Positions 1-13,142 of a stretch of 64,000 bases of DNA are shown here, in pieces (position 1 is the stretch's first letter; each line of letters starts with the position of its first letter). Origin of the DNA: Xylocopa sonorina (taxonomy: Eukaryota; Arthropoda; Insecta; Hymenoptera; Apidae); NCBI RefSeq assembly GCF_050948175.1, contig NC_135204.1, positions 10,469,473 to 10,533,472 on the forward strand. Direction: 5' to 3'. The position numbers were made by a program, and so were the translations under genes. Under the pieces are notes generated by a model. That model saw only the letters and a list, made by a program, of their open reading frames with translations. It searched no databases and was not told the DNA's origin.

Positions 1-3000
1 CCAAGATCCCCGCCTCGTTACTCAATCTCCATTCGTCGCGATTTTTTCCTTAATAAAGTAATTACAAACCGATAATTGGACGCGCTAGTCCGCCTAGCTC
101 GGCGCGACTCGCGCCGGTTAAATCGATCTCCAAATCTATTGTTTCGGATCGTCGGAACATAAGCTTGAAAGAAGCTTAGAACGGAATCGGATGGAACGCG
201 GCGTCGATGGAAGCGCGCGGCTGGCAGCGTTTCGAGGCGTTTGAATCAGGAATTACCGCGAAGGGGATGATAATGCCGAGTAACGATGATCGAATACCTT
301 TTTCCTGCCCGTCGAAGCGTCCGCGGAACCGAAAATACTCTCCTCGGGGACATCGAAATGGTCGGCGAGCCGTGCAAAGCGGCTGAAATTAAAACAAAAA
401 CGAGGAAATAACAGAGTCAGCGTGGACGGCTGATTTTAATTCGCCTCGCGGACTCCCTCGACGCCCCTTGCCCGCGTTTCAACCCCCGCGCCAGGCACAC
501 CCTCGACCAGAACGTAACCCCAACGTAGGCAGAACTACGGGAAACTTCGTACCGACGTGCACGTACAGATGCTCAGGCGTCTCTCGCGGCCGCAACCTAA
601 AGATCCGCCACCCGAATGCTGACACCCCGCGCCGATCGTTAATAATCCTCTCGCCCCTAGTTTCGCCTCGCGAATCCTCCGCTGTTATTCCACGTATTAT
701 CGAATATTAATCCCCGCTAATAAGCTTACCGAATAGTTCGTTCTGGCATCGTATCGGTTTAGACGAGAGGGGTAGGCAGGTAGCCTGTGCGTGTACCTGG
801 CGGTTAATTATCCGACGAGATACTCCGTGGTTAGACGAACGAATAAATGAGCAACGAAACAATGAAATAAGGCGTGGAAACAGGTGTTTGGAATCAGTGC
901 GCGATTTTGCGGCTCGATCGGTCGATCCCAAGGGAACCGTGTCCGAGTGACGAACGCGTGGACGGGCTTCTCGTCTCTCAGGGAAACCCAGAACGGTTTC
1001 CCTGTCGAGACGCGGTACACACGTAGGGCGGCAACCCCGCGTTCGCACGGGGCCTGACGGAAGTTAGCGAAGAAAGAGGCGGTGAACCGTGCACACGCAC
1101 GCTGACAACGCTCCCGAGATCCGACGATAGCGCGAGGAAAGATGATTTATGAGCGAGGGACACGCCACGTCGTTTTCTCGAGTTCGCGAATGAGCGACCG
1201 AGAGTGAACACGACCGGTCGGTGCGAGGGGACGCGAGGAGGGTTCGAGAGGAACGAGCGATGAGAATAAAAGCAATCGAGCGGCGTGGCAGCCGTATGTG
1301 GGCCAGAGCCGAGCGAAATTATCCGCGAGGCTTAATAAATGACAGATAAACGCTCGAGTAGCCTCGACGCGCGGTAAGCTAATAACGATCGAGCTTTCGA
1401 GTGACTAATGACTTCGCTCGATCCGATCATCGTCCGCTGATGCCCTCGACGGAGCGCATCGGGGCGATGCTTTATTCGGGACCAGTTGGTCAAGGCCGCG
1501 AACGCGATCGGAGAAGAAATTCGGTTCCGCGTGGATGAGAACTAAGCTTGGGGAGGAGATCGAACGGCTGCGTCCTATTCTAGAAACGGCACACTTGACG
1601 TAACGCGTCGATACGTGGCGGGACGCGTACGCTCGTGGCGCACACGCTCGTTGCATTCGCAAACGCAGGCCACACCGCATCGCCGCCGCGTGACCCCGCG
1701 GCCGCGCTGCAGATATTTATTAGATTCGTTTCAAGGATTTATAATGCACGATCGTATTAAATAATCCGCGTTATCACCGTCGATTTTTTCCCCCTCGACT
1801 GACTCTCTGGCTGCGGCGGCGATGCTCGCGGTCTCTTAAAAACCGAACCACGCATGCCCTCCGCGAACAGGCTGCCGGTTTATCGGAACCTATCAGAGTT
1901 CAACGCGTCCTTGGACCGAGATAGAAAAGTAACTCGAAGAGCTCGGCTTTGTTCGAGACTCGCTTTCAACGCCTATCGATCGTGGAACGGATCGGTGTAT
2001 CAATTAGCGGGCGATCGTTATCGAGCGTTTTCACGCGCGCGCACCGTCGAAAAACGGGACGGGACGGGACGGGGCTCGGATCCACCGAAGGGGTTAATCG
2101 CGGTCAACTTTTTTCTGCTGATCACCGCGACGCGTGACAAATGTAAACCAGCGCGAGTGAGCAGATAATATCGGCGTCTCGAACGAGAGGGACCGGTTGT
2201 CCATCTGGTCCTACGAGATAGATTAACGAGGACGCACTGCTTAGACATCGGAGGCTCGTTAAGACGCATTAACCCCGGCCCTCCTTTCCTTCCTTTTTAT
2301 TTCTCCTCCTCGCGCCACCTCGCGCCCTAATGGCGGCGCATTGATCACTGTTGCCCAGAGAAAAACGAGCTGCTGGGTCCGCGGCGAGAAACTAGAGGAA
2401 TGTTCTTAATTCTAAGCGGCGATGCTCGCGATCTACCCGCCGCTTTATACGTTTCTGGTGATCTCTCGGGACTCGGGCAGGCACGAGTCACGTTCACGGA
2501 AACGCAATAAACGGACGATTTCCGTGGGCCATCGCGTCCTCCGTCTTCGACGCGAGGTGCTCGCGGCACGAAATCGAGCATCTATCCAGCCACAAAGGAT
2601 CCATTAATCCGGCTCGTCTGAAATCGACGGAAAACCCAATAATCCGGGAACGAAGCGACATGTGCGCCAAAACGATGATATCTGCTCGCGAGGATTGTAT
2701 CTTATCAACGCGTTATCAGGAATCTCTTTGAAAGAAGAGCAAGTTTATCTGACCGCGGCGTAGATAATTTTATAATCCACGAGATCGCACGAGCGCCGTT
2801 CGAGGATCTCTATGACCTCCGATTCATTTATAGACTCTGGCAGGGAATATCGAGCCACCGGAAAGAAACGCGTCGCTTTGTTTCCTCTCGTTGTTTACCG
2901 GCTAACGCGACGGTGTGGGAGGAGGGGCGGGCGACGGTGGAAAAGTTAAAGAACACATCGATCGGACGCGATAGATCTATCATCGTGTCAGCTTCCAAAA

Positions 3001-3039
3001 GGAAACCAGGCTCGAGGCTGTAACGCCGTATATTCCGCC

Positions 3040-3165
3040 GGTTCGTAATTCAATCTGATCAGAAACAGGGTTGCACAAACGGATAGCAATTAATCATCGG
3101 CACAGTTTTCCCGTCCGCTAATACCTAGTCATCTGTCTAATCGGCTATGCTATCTGCTAATGAAC
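3040..3165. promoter_or_regulatory. Candidate intronic regulatory island with clustered TAAT motifs
   Basis: Within about 125 bp there are GTAATTC, CAATTAATC, GCTAATAC, TCTAATCGG and GCTAATGAA, all with homeodomain-type TAAT/ATTA cores, set in GC-rich sequence some 230 bp inside Chip intron 2. Enhancer function is inference from motif density only. Confidence 0.25.
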
Positions 3166-3386
3166 TTCCTTCACCTTTCGAGCGACTCTTCGCACCGGCG
3201 TCTGCTAAAGCAGACACGCGCTGTGATAGCTCGGATGCGAATCCTCGTCGCAACCTAGATCTCCGCCTGGTGGGTTACACCATTTTCTAACAGCTGATAA
3301 TCGCCGATCGAGATCGCGCGAGAACGTCGCGAACGTGTCGAGGCTGTAAAGGTAATAAGATTAGAAGGAAATAGCGGAAAACTTGT

Positions 3387-3392
3387 ACTCAC
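3387..3392 (-). other. Splice donor of Chip intron 2
   Basis: GTGAGT directly follows the GAG (Glu) codon on the minus strand, a consensus donor in phase 0. It explains why the conserved protein similarity stops here. Confidence 0.9.
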
Positions 3393-3468
3393 CTCTGTAC
3401 GCTGTTGTAACCTCTTATTCAGCTCGTAGAGCCTGTAGTCCGGCTGGCCAAAATACGGAGTATGCCTC
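3393..3468 (-). CDS. Chip: Chip / Ldb, coding exon 2, start of the Ldb self-association domain
   Basis: This 76-nt exon reads (R)RHTPYFGQPDYRLYELNKR and ends LQQRTE, the invariant opening of the Ldb/CLIM domain. Vertebrate LDB1 has the closely matching RHTPYGNQTDYRIFELNKR at this place, from memory. The acceptor is TTGCCTGTCCCCAG|GAGG, with a CTAAC branch-point candidate 44 nt upstream. The donor is GAG|GTGAGT. The first base completes the Arg codon split with exon 1, giving residues 290-314 of the protein begun at 33162, and the exon ends in phase 0. The family sequence should continue with the DNLWWDAF-type block in the next exon. That block is not visible in 1..3392, so it lies off the left edge. 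This is the most secure coding call in the window because of the conserved string and both splice sites. Confidence 0.95.
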
Positions 3469-3516
3469 CTGGGGACAGGCAACGATCTGTCAGATCAGAC
3501 CGATCGGTCATGTTAG
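3469..3516 (-). other. Splice acceptor and branch point of Chip intron 1
   Basis: On the minus strand the intron ends TTGCCTGTCCCCAG. A CTAAC branch-point match lies at 3516..3512, with its A 44 nt from the AG. The next base, G, completes the Arg codon begun in exon 1. Confidence 0.9.
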
Positions 3517-6500
3517 GTGTGCTGTGTACAGTGTGTTCTCTAGTGTGGGTCGCGTGTCGCATGCATGTAGATCGAAGGGACGAGGGGGGGAACGGGGGGG
3601 GTTTCGGCATGCACCCGTCGGACTTTCGTAAGCCGCCTCGAGCGACCGAATGGAACGACGAAACGCGGCGAACGTGGCACAGATTCGCGGCACACGAAAC
3701 TCGCGACTTTCACCGGAGGGAACGACGATCGCGGACAGACGCACGCGCGTTCTATTTCGCGGCCAAGCTCCGACCGGGAGACGTCTCGAAATCCTCTCTC
3801 GACCGTTCGGTTTCGACGAAGCTTCGAACAGTTGAAAATGGCGCGCGCGCGCGTATTACAGCGAGCGAACGTCTCGTTTGTTACTTCGCCACCGCGAGCG
3901 AACGCTTACGCACCCGCGTTAATTGGCTCGTCGGGATTACAACGTATCCGAGGCGGAAGATTTACACGGCCATTGATGCTCGATCGCGATCGTTCGCTCG
4001 ATCGTTCCCGCTAATCTCCCGTCCTGACTGTAGCGGAGTAAATCACGTTTAATAAGTAAGTTGGAGCGTGTCTTTCGGCTGTTCCGATCCGGCACGCGTA
4101 TCGAACACCTGTTACAGTCGTGATCGCGCCGAACGCGAGATTGAAATCTCGAAACGAGCACGCGCTGCCTGTATCGCTAAGTAAGGAGGCTCTCCCTCCT
4201 TGGAAAAAGTTCGATTACTCTTGGTAGCCGAGAGATAATTAGGAGGGAAGAACCGCGGCGCGTAATCGATGGCGCCGTGGAAACAAACTCGAAGACCGCC
4301 ATTCTGAATTCTTCGCGAGGCGCTTCTATGGTACTTCGTTTCTTCGCGTGATTAGCATAAAATCCGCAACGAGGGATTCGCGTCCGTGTTACGCCTAAAT
4401 CCGATACGTCTCGCCCTCCGATCGCATCTGCCGGGAACCGTGGGCGAATTACACGAAAAGGAGGCGACAACGCGCGCTACGACGCCACTTTACAATTACT
4501 CTTGTCAAGACGCGGAAGACAGGAAGACACCGACACGCGTATCTTCGCTGGTAATCATTTTTCCACCGACTGATGAAATTTGCGGAAGAGAATCGTATCA
4601 CGCGCGTGATTTCGCTTTCTTTCGATGCATTCGAAGCTTCGTTAAATCGAATTACGGACGGAGATGCGTATAGTTCTTGTAAGGAAGAATTCTCGCGTCT
4701 TGTATTCTGGATGCTCGTTCGAAATAGTAATTACGTTCTGTAAAAGACGAAGGAACACGTGCGCGTGTACATTAACGCAAAACGTACCAGCGTATCGCTC
4801 GCAAAGTTCTAATCAAATGTAGATGTTGATTGTACAAAGGAGAGACCGTTGCACCGTGGCAGCGATAACCAGTGTGTTTCGAGGGTCACGAATCGACTGG
4901 CTGCGCTGACATCGATCGCAATCGCGCTCGCGCGAACGCTTTCTGCGTTGCGTCTTGTCGCTCGTGACTGGTCGAAACTACGGCCGCGAACCACCCTTCG
5001 AACGATTCTTCCACGCGCTGATTGTTGCCACCGGCAAGGTCTCGCACTTGTACGCCAGCTACGTCTCTCCATACGTGGCCACCGTTGTCTTTCACAAAGT
5101 CTTTACCTTGACTAGCATCGAGATCTACACGGTGACGAGATATACGTGACTACTTGAGCGTTCCTCTAACCGCAAGATCTATGCGTCTCATTCGTTCTGT
5201 CGAAGCAGGGATGAACGCTCGCGATGGAAGAAGATCGCAACAGCGTCCCAAAGGGAGGCCACGCCGCGGAACGCGTGGATTAATTCTTGGAAATTGAATT
5301 CACGCTGTGTAATGCGGACAATTGATCGGTGGCATCAAAATATTAGCGTCCGACTGACTGACGGGCCACCGGAACTGGTATCGATTTTAATATCGACACA
5401 GTTCCATTAACAGGTTTTCCGCGCTCGCGGAAGTAACACGCGCTGCGATCGTGGCACACGTCTGCCTGCAATTTGGTGACCCGATTTCGCAGCGGCTCCT
5501 CGACTTGGCTGCACCCGAGAAGCTCCAACTTCGCTCTCGAACTTCGCCACTGGCAACCGGAACGTAAATAACTGATGCGCACCATGGATCGAGAGTCATC
5601 GTTCTCGGGGGTGCTCTACCGAATTCGAGGCTTGACATTGACCTGGCTAGTGGCCGCTACCGCGACGTCAAGGGGCTTGATACTGCCCCTTTACGATCGA
5701 TGCCTATGGCTGCGAATTCATACACCGAGACGTACACTCCCGTGCAAAAATATGGGGACGCTCGCTTAATCCCTGCAGATATTCTCTGTAAAGTATCGGG
5801 GAGATCAGTGTAAATCCATCCGAATTGCGGACACTTTTCTGTTACCCCTCTGTCCAAGGATCGTAAATACACTGGGGACGTTGTAAGAGAAACTAGGCCA
5901 CATGAATCAATTCCTCGCAACGACGGTGCGATAAACAGACGTTTGCCTGCGTAATTTCCTTTTTTTTTTCTTCTTTTTCCTCTCTCTTTCGACGATGAAT
6001 AAACGGATAGCGCGAAGCGTGAACGCGAGCGATAAATATCCAAAATCGAGCGGAAGGGTGGCAGAGAGGCGCGAGATTCCAGAGGCAGGAACACGATACA
6101 CAAGGACGCTGAATGTCACCGGCGAAGATCGATCGTGCCAGAAAGAACTTGGCCTTTCCAGTCTCCGGAGAATCGCCGCCGTGGGACCTGACGACACGTC
6201 ACTACCCCTTGGTACGCGCGTGTGTGTTCACGTGTACACACCAGCGGGGTGAATTTATCAGGGAAGGGTCGAGGCTCAAGGGTTGCAAGGGTAACCTACT
6301 GTCGTGCACGGTTCACCAGGGACGCGCTCGACAAATTTCTCCTCCCATTCGCGTTCTGATTCATCTAGAACATCGCGTACGAACGCGAGACCGTATCGCC
6401 GCTGTTCTTCCCCTCCTCGTCCCTCTTTCTCGTCGCACGAAATTGTTCGACGAGCAAAACCACGAACATCGAAGTCGACGAATTTAACAGATCGAATCGA

Positions 6501-7600
6501 TCTCGAATCGAGGCGTCGTAAAGGTTAACACACGCTCACCTATAATTAACGAGCTTTTTTTAGCGCGCATACACGTCCACCCGTGCAGGTATTAAAAAAT
6601 GTTAGGTCATCTATTTACTTCTAAATAAACAAGCACGGGATTAATAATAAACCGCCTATAGTTAGCGATAAATCGAAGCGCCATCGGCGTGGTACTTTTT
6701 TGTATCAGCCTCCGAACGAAACGATCGATCGATCCTCGATCAGGCCCCGGATGGACTCGCTGCTCGAACGAGCTACCACCGCCAGGAACGGAGAGGACGC
6801 GAACGGATTCCTGAAACGGCAGAAGAAACGGAGCGGCGCGCAGAAGAAAAGCGTGGCTCGTTGACGAGCAAAACGGAATCGAAACGCGGTAATTTAGCCG
6901 GGAACGTAATTTCACGTGAGGCACGTACGCGCGGCGTAGCTGCGTGCAATAATCCGAAACCGGCTCGCGTGGAGCGCGCACCAGTTCTCTCCCATTCAAG
7001 ACGTGCCCGCCGCGATCGAACTAATTAATTCGTCGCACGGCGCGGCGGCTCGCTCCGTCCGCTCGGCCGGCCCGCAATTTTTTCCCTCCCTCCACCTCTC
7101 TATCCACGGATCGAATACGGAACTAATCAGCGGAACGTGTCGCGCGCGGTTTACAGGGACCCTCGTAAAAGAGCCGCGAAACCGCGGTGGAGTCGCGAAC
7201 GCGCCGCGATTCGGAGTGTCATCGCTCCGTTTACCCGGGCTGTTGCGCGTCCGATAATTGCAAGTCAGCGGGCTGGAGCCTGCGTATCCGTCTCTGACTG
7301 CAATAAGTAGAACGATCAGTCGGGCGACAGGTCAAGGCGGCCTCCGGTTTTTTGCCAGCCGTGTCGATTGAACGATTTTCCACGCGCGCACCGCGAATCG
7401 ATTCCAGGTGAATATCCAATGAATGGGGCAGAGTCCAAAAGGCGAGCGAGCGCGCGCGATCGCGCCGCGGAGTCGAGAGGTTCGAAAAATCGACGCGGGA
7501 AGCGCGGCGAGGCGCGAAACGGACGGTGTCGCGGGATTTTCGAGGGAGTTGCGGCGGGGCACGGTCGTTATCGGGTCGTGAGAGTTAATAGGTTTAGTTG
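3517..7600. other. Intron 1 sub-region, no gene seen
   Basis: Mixed GC-rich sequence with only short chance frames. The frames at about 4850-5150 look somewhat protein-like on both strands, which argues against a specific coding strand. A poly-pyrimidine run lies at about 5958-5990. Confidence 0.5.
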
Positions 7601-7900
7601 GCGCGGCTAATGGCCGTCCCGGCAGGCCGGCAGGAATCAGCTGACCGGCCAGCTGGCCGTGGGACCAGCCAGGAACGAGCGGTGGTACCGCCGGTTGAGA
7701 GCCGTCGGCTGCACGGCTCTCAGATTGGGTTAGCAAAGGGCGCAGTTCAGACCGAGGGTGGCTGCCGAGGGTGAGTCTGCCACGGAGGGAGGAAGAGGGT
7801 GTTATTAGGGGTTGCTCATGGGGTGGCACTGCGATCAATGCTGGGGAGTCATGCTAGCCCCCCTTTCGAACTCTATATATAGAAGAATCGCGCGCGCACA
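7600..7900. promoter_or_regulatory. Possible structured/regulatory intronic segment with TATA-like motif
   Basis: The segment contains nested CCGG/GGCCAGCTGGCC-type palindromes near 7640-7665, an inverted GAGAGCCGT/ACGGCTCTC pair near 7696-7721, and a TATATATAG motif near 7872. It could be a conserved element or a cryptic promoter. Neither is demonstrated. Confidence 0.2.
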
Positions 7901-10090
7901 CGTTGCACACGCGTGGACGCACGTCGACTCGACGACTCTGCCGATGCCCATTCGAATATTCCTTGTCTCCTCCTGTTTCCAGCCGATTTACCCGCGCGGA
8001 CAGGTTCCACTCGCGGCGAATGTTACTCGAATCGAAGGAACGAGAGAGCCAGCGGACACGCGTACATTTGTTGGTACCGTGATGCGAGGAATTTTTCTCC
8101 TATTCGATTCGACGCAAGCAGACGAGTAAAGATACGCGGAGATCTTCGCTCTTCGAGGGAGTTTTAGGCAGTTCGATCGAAGGAGTTGCGACGAGCGAAG
8201 CTCTTGGCGTGAATAAGCGCATCCAGGGGTGAGAGCTCCTCTCATATGGCAGGAACTGCAGGGGAGTGGATCAACGAAAGGCGACGAGCGCGTGTAAACT
8301 TCGCAGCCTGGATTGAGATTTTTCCTCGTCCAAGTTCGCGATATTCCGGACTCGTTTAGGCTCGTCGAGAGCAACGATCGAAGGATCGTTGAAGAACGAA
8401 TGGACAACCGGATGGAGTTAAAAAAAAAAGCGAGACTCTTACAGGCTTTTGTTTCGCGTCTGAACGACGACGAACCGGAGTCTGAAACGGAGAGAGGAAA
8501 CACGAGGCAAGGAATGTCTCCATAAAAACGAAAGAAAGCTCGTTGCCGCGGGATTTATCGACTCGTTGCTTTCACTGGGCAGAGGCGGGCGATCGCACGC
8601 ACAGGGGTAGGAAAAAGGCGGTTCAAACGTGGCAAAACCGTCGCTTACTCGCGAGCAGACTAACGGAAATTGAACGGCAATTTATCCGCGGCTGATTGTC
8701 AACGTTTTACGACGCAAAATTTGCGTTGCTCGAACGTCTAATCTTCTTTATTTACCGTGCGAGATAGTGACTCGTAAAAATTTTACTACAAGACGCACTC
8801 TACCTACCGACTCGTACCACGAGTGACGCGCGAATAATACACGATACAATAAATATTTCCAGCCGTCCCCCCGTTCCAATCGGTGCTCGTCTTTTATTCG
8901 ACCGCTTCGCACTCTTCGCGGAACCGGAGACGCACGGAAAACGCGAGGCTTATCACGGATCCATCCAACGGTTACGTAACGGTAAAGCCTGATAAGGGCG
9001 TAGATAGTGGTATTTATCGATCCCTGACACGAGCGGAGTAATCGCGTCGATAATTGAAACTACAATTTCATTGAACGGGACCAAAAATAAAAGCGAAGGG
9101 CGTGGCGAGAGTTTCGGCGATAATTGACTTTCTTGATCATCCTCTCGCCCAGATTCGTATCTGGGCGACTGGTCTTCGGTCGCGTCAAGCCGAGAGGACG
9201 AAGCGCCGAAAGTCGAACGCGCGCGCGCGCGCAAAATCCAGATTTCGCGCGAACATATCGTTCGGAAGTGTCTCCCGATACGTTCGAGCAGCCTCGATAA
9301 GTTAAGTGGACGAGTAAGAGGAAGATAGCTGAACAAACTTTCGAACAAATTCCAGATAAAGTCATAAACACGTACTCCCGAGCAGCGTTTAACGTCGAGA
9401 GCGTGTGTTAACCGGTGCCGTCCATATATTGCCGATGCCGATCTTCGAGGTATTCCTTCGCGATGCCTCGATAAATCCCGTCGTGGCGACGGGAGAGGAG
9501 AGCGCCGGAGAAGATCAGGTGCCGTCTGACCCGAAACAAAACTCCACGAGTCGTACCGAAGTTGATTACAAGCAGAAAACCCGTTCTAGAATGAAGTAAC
9601 AGCCGAGTCAGCGGCTGGCAGCGATCCCTTATACTTTCGTCGCTGGCGCAGCAGTAATCGCGCCGTCACCCCGGCGATTTATCGCTGCCCGCGACCCGCG
9701 ATACCTTATCGCCGATATCCTTTTCCTGGTCGACCTTTGCCAGCAGGCCGCCTCCGGATCCCGAGGATCTATCCTCCTGTCGCGAGGTCCGTCGATCCCC
9801 GTCCGACAGCCTTGATCGAGATTCCTCGCGGAGGGCCGTGAACGAGTCCGCGGTCCGCGTCGTCCGAAGTTCACCCGTGGGAACGGAAAGCGCGCGCGCG
9901 ATGTGTGCCAACCATAAAAGAGCAATAATCGCCGCGGCGGGGCACGCGGTTCGCGTTCGACTCGGCCAGTGGCCATTGCTGGAAAAGTGAACGGTGCGCC
10001 TCCCTGATTCCCCGAGTCTGACGAAACGACGCGCACCGTCGTTCAGGAAACGCGGAGTTTAAAGGCTACCGTGTTCCATCTCGCGTCGTT

Positions 10091-10116
10091 AGAGAGAGAG
10101 AGAGAGAGAGAGAGAG
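10091..10116. repeat. (AG)13 microsatellite
   Basis: Uninterrupted dinucleotide repeat read directly. Confidence 0.95.
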
Positions 10117-10398
10117 TTTGAACGTCGAGCGTAGTTTCGGGTATGCGTTCGAACGCGGGAACGAGAGCGGAGTAGAGGCCCGCAGCAGACCGCGATCGAT
10201 TTATTTGTTCGCAGAAAACGCGAATCGTTCCGCGAGGAGTGTGTGTATCGAGGAGGCTAGCATGTGGCGTTTCACCGCTCTCTATGACGAAATCGCCAGG
10301 CCAGGCGAAACGGCGTCGAGAATAGAAAAGAAAAGATTCTCATTTCGCCATCGATACGGAACGAACGTTCCGTTCGCGGCCCGCTTTTGTATTAGGAA

Positions 10399-10416
10399 CG
10401 CGCGCGCGCGCGCGCG
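10399..10416. repeat. (CG)9 alternating purine-pyrimidine tract
   Basis: Eighteen bases of perfect CG alternation, a sequence type able to adopt Z-DNA. Confidence 0.9.
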
Positions 10417-11214
10417 AGCGGGCCGCAGCGCTGCTGCTTTCACCGTGCGATCGCGCGCCACGGCTTTGGAAATCGACGAGCAACAACCGAACGGAATAAA
10501 GGGCGTTTGTTCGTCAGCCGTTTTTTCCGCCGCGGCGATTTATTATTAGGCGTTTCGTCATTGTGACGCAAGGACGACGATCGGAGACGCTGCGTCGAAT
10601 CTCCGGCTATTTATCAAGCGAGCGCGCGCCTGCACCGCCGTTGCGGACTGGTCGTCGTTTTCTAAACCGCGCGCGGCATTCGGATTTTCAGCGAAGAGGA
10701 GTAGAATCGTCGAAAGTTCGCTCTGTTCGGTGACTGGATCGTTCCGCCTGACCTCTGACCCCTAATGATTACGGGTATCAATTAGCGGTGCATGCCTCCT
10801 GGTAATGAGAGTCCAAAAGGCGCATCACGAAACTGATAATTAACACCAGACGATAACGAAACGACGAGCGACCTCGGCGAAAAACCTCGGGACGAGAACG
10901 CCGCGTCCACGTTTTCTTCCTGCCGCGCGACACCATTTTCGCGTTTCGACCGTTGTGCAAAGATCGTCTAGTCTAAGGACGGAATATTACAAAACGATGA
11001 CACATCTGTTCCACCCAAATTGCCGTGGGATTACCGGACTCGAGGATGTTACACGGACCCTGGGAACCGGTTTCGACGAGTACCAAACACGAGAAAAAGG
11101 AAACCCGCGAGGAGTCCAGCGAGTCTCGATCATTTACCCCCTTTCGTGTCATCCGTTCTCCGTTTTCTGATTCTTTACCGTTTCCTCTATTCCCTCGACC
11201 TTCGCTCGCCTCGT

Positions 11215-11248
<34 letters not shown>

Positions 11249-11259
11249 CTTCTCTCTCT
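11215..11259. repeat. CT-rich microsatellite
   Basis: Slightly interrupted (CT)n. Confidence 0.9.
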
Positions 11260-12644
11260 GCCCGGCCAATACAACGCCGCGCGACGTTTTACGCGAGATC
11301 ATTCTTGTCACCGCGTGTCCAATAATTTGTACTTCTCCCTTCTTTTCTTTCGTTTCTCTTCCTCTTCCCCTCCCCTCGCTCGTTCCCTATTTTGAAACGA
11401 CGGAGGCGAGGAGAAGTCGGAGACGCGACGAGCTAGACAGCTATCTGTCGAGCGAGGAAGATGAGTTATCTTGTCGCTCGAAAGATCTTTTGTAACTGGA
11501 ATGACGCCAGACTTTAATAGTTACACTCGCTCGAACAACATTACACGGGACGTCTTGGACGTTTTTTGCGCTAGGAAAAACTTGTTCCTCTATCGTTATC
11601 CATCTCGAACTCCCACGTACGTAACCCGTTCACCGAACGCGTTCTCGCCGTTCAATTTATCGCGCTGTTTACGCGCGCACCTGCGATAAAAAATCATTCA
11701 GACGAAGGATCATCATCGCGGCCGGGCGATTCCGACTATTCCGATGGAAATGACGGTACCGATAAATCCGTAGGTGGCACGGTCCATCGTTGTCCACGGG
11801 GCTGGAACGCTTACACCGGTTTACGAGCCGGGTCTGAAAGCCAGAATTCCCCCCCAACACCTACTCCGAATGGGTTTATTCAGCGTCGCACGGTGATTTA
11901 GGGAGACCCGATCGATCTACCCGCGAAGCCATTCCCAATTTGTACTTTCCCCTCGATCTCTCGAGCGGGCCGCCGCGCCACTCCGTTCCAAACCATGGAA
12001 CGGAATATCGCTGAATATTATCGACGAATGCCTCGCGGGATCTTGCGAGATGTCGCGAATAGACCCGCGTCGAATCGCGTATTTCAATCGTGGAAATAAC
12101 AATACGGAAAACGCGAGAATCGGGAGCAGAGTTTATTGAACGCGGAAGAGCGAGGAGGAGCCGCGACAGAAGAGTCGAACCGCGACGTACGCGTGACTTT
12201 TTCATAGGAACCGAGGATGCCGCGCGAAAACGCAGCTAACCGTAGGAGCCGCGAGGCGCGTTGCCTCGTGGGTCCGCGTGGGAGGTCGCTAATTTATTGC
12301 GCATTAACGTCACTTGCGTCTGACCGCGTACAAGACAGCCGGTACCGATCCTCCGCGCATTGTCGCACAGTGTCACCACCGTTCAACTTTCCACCTTCTC
12401 TCTCTCTCTGGACTCTCTGGACACCGTGTCGGTCTGATTCACAGAGCGCGAAGAATTGGCAGAATTTTTGACGAAGCGAGGGATCGTCGCGACGAAGGTG
12501 ACGCGGAGCTTCCGCGCGCGCGACACGGCGCGAGGAATCCTCGGCTTCCTCGCTCGTTCGTCCTTAATTGGGTTCATGCCACCGCGTTAATAAATACGGC
12601 CAGGCAAGTGCATTCTGCGCATTGCGAAGTCCGGCCACGCGTAC

Positions 12645-12710
12645 CCCAGGCCCTTATAAAGGCTCAATCAGCCTGATCCCGATTGAGTCATTAATTGCCT
12701 TAAAGAGGGC
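12645..12710. promoter_or_regulatory. Candidate conserved intronic element with hairpin
   Basis: A CTTATAAAG TATA-like core is followed by a perfect 7-bp inverted repeat (CTCAATC at 12663-12669, GATTGAG at 12681-12687, 11-nt loop), then TCATTAATTGCC and a TTGCC/GGCAA pair. It stands out as AT-rich and structured in a CG-rich neighbourhood. Function is unknown. Confidence 0.3.
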
Positions 12711-13142
12711 AAGGCCTTGTCTACGCTGCTGAAATGCAAAGCTGCCGCGCGCGCGAGCGCGGCGGCCGTCCGCGCGAGCCAGCCGTGTTTCATTCAAGAA
12801 ACCGGACGAATTTCCAACGGCCGATTCCTCATTAGAATTCTCCGCGCCGCGTCAAAACCGACCGCCGTTGTCTATATATTGCGGCCGTTCGACAGGTTTT
12901 TCCGCGTATCCCTCTTTCCCTCTATTTTAGACGATTTCAAGATGCTTCCTGTTCACGCGGAGATCAAACCTGGCGTTCGACATCGCCGGTGCGAAACCTC
13001 TCCTCGGTGTGCGCACCTTTTTACCTGGCCCAGGTATTTTACTTTCCGTCGCGTAATAATACGAAGACAAGGAATGTCGTTTGCGAGGAGGACGACGCGG
13101 CAGACGCCACAGGCAGCGCGCGCTGAAGGCGCCTCGCTCCTG

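Larger units (their letters stand above)
1..3392 (-). other. Chip intron 2, proximal part (no other gene seen)
   Basis: The sequence runs from the exon 2 donor to the left edge. I looked for the next Ldb-domain exon (DNLWWDAF-like) and did not find it. The stretch holds a short GGGAC pentamer run near 2055-2073 and a TAAT-rich island at about 3040-3165. Open frames here are short and Arg/Ser-rich, as expected of chance frames in CpG-rich DNA. Confidence 0.7.
7900..12000. other. Intron 1 sub-region, simple repeats only
   Basis: GC-rich DNA with alternating CG runs near 9219-9232 and 10399-10416, a (GA)n tract at 10091 and a CT tract at 11215. No exon or RNA gene could be supported. Confidence 0.5.

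Noticed and set aside
1..3392. Next Chip exon (DNLWWDAF block)
   Set aside because: Searched on the minus strand in this stretch and not found; it must lie beyond the left edge.
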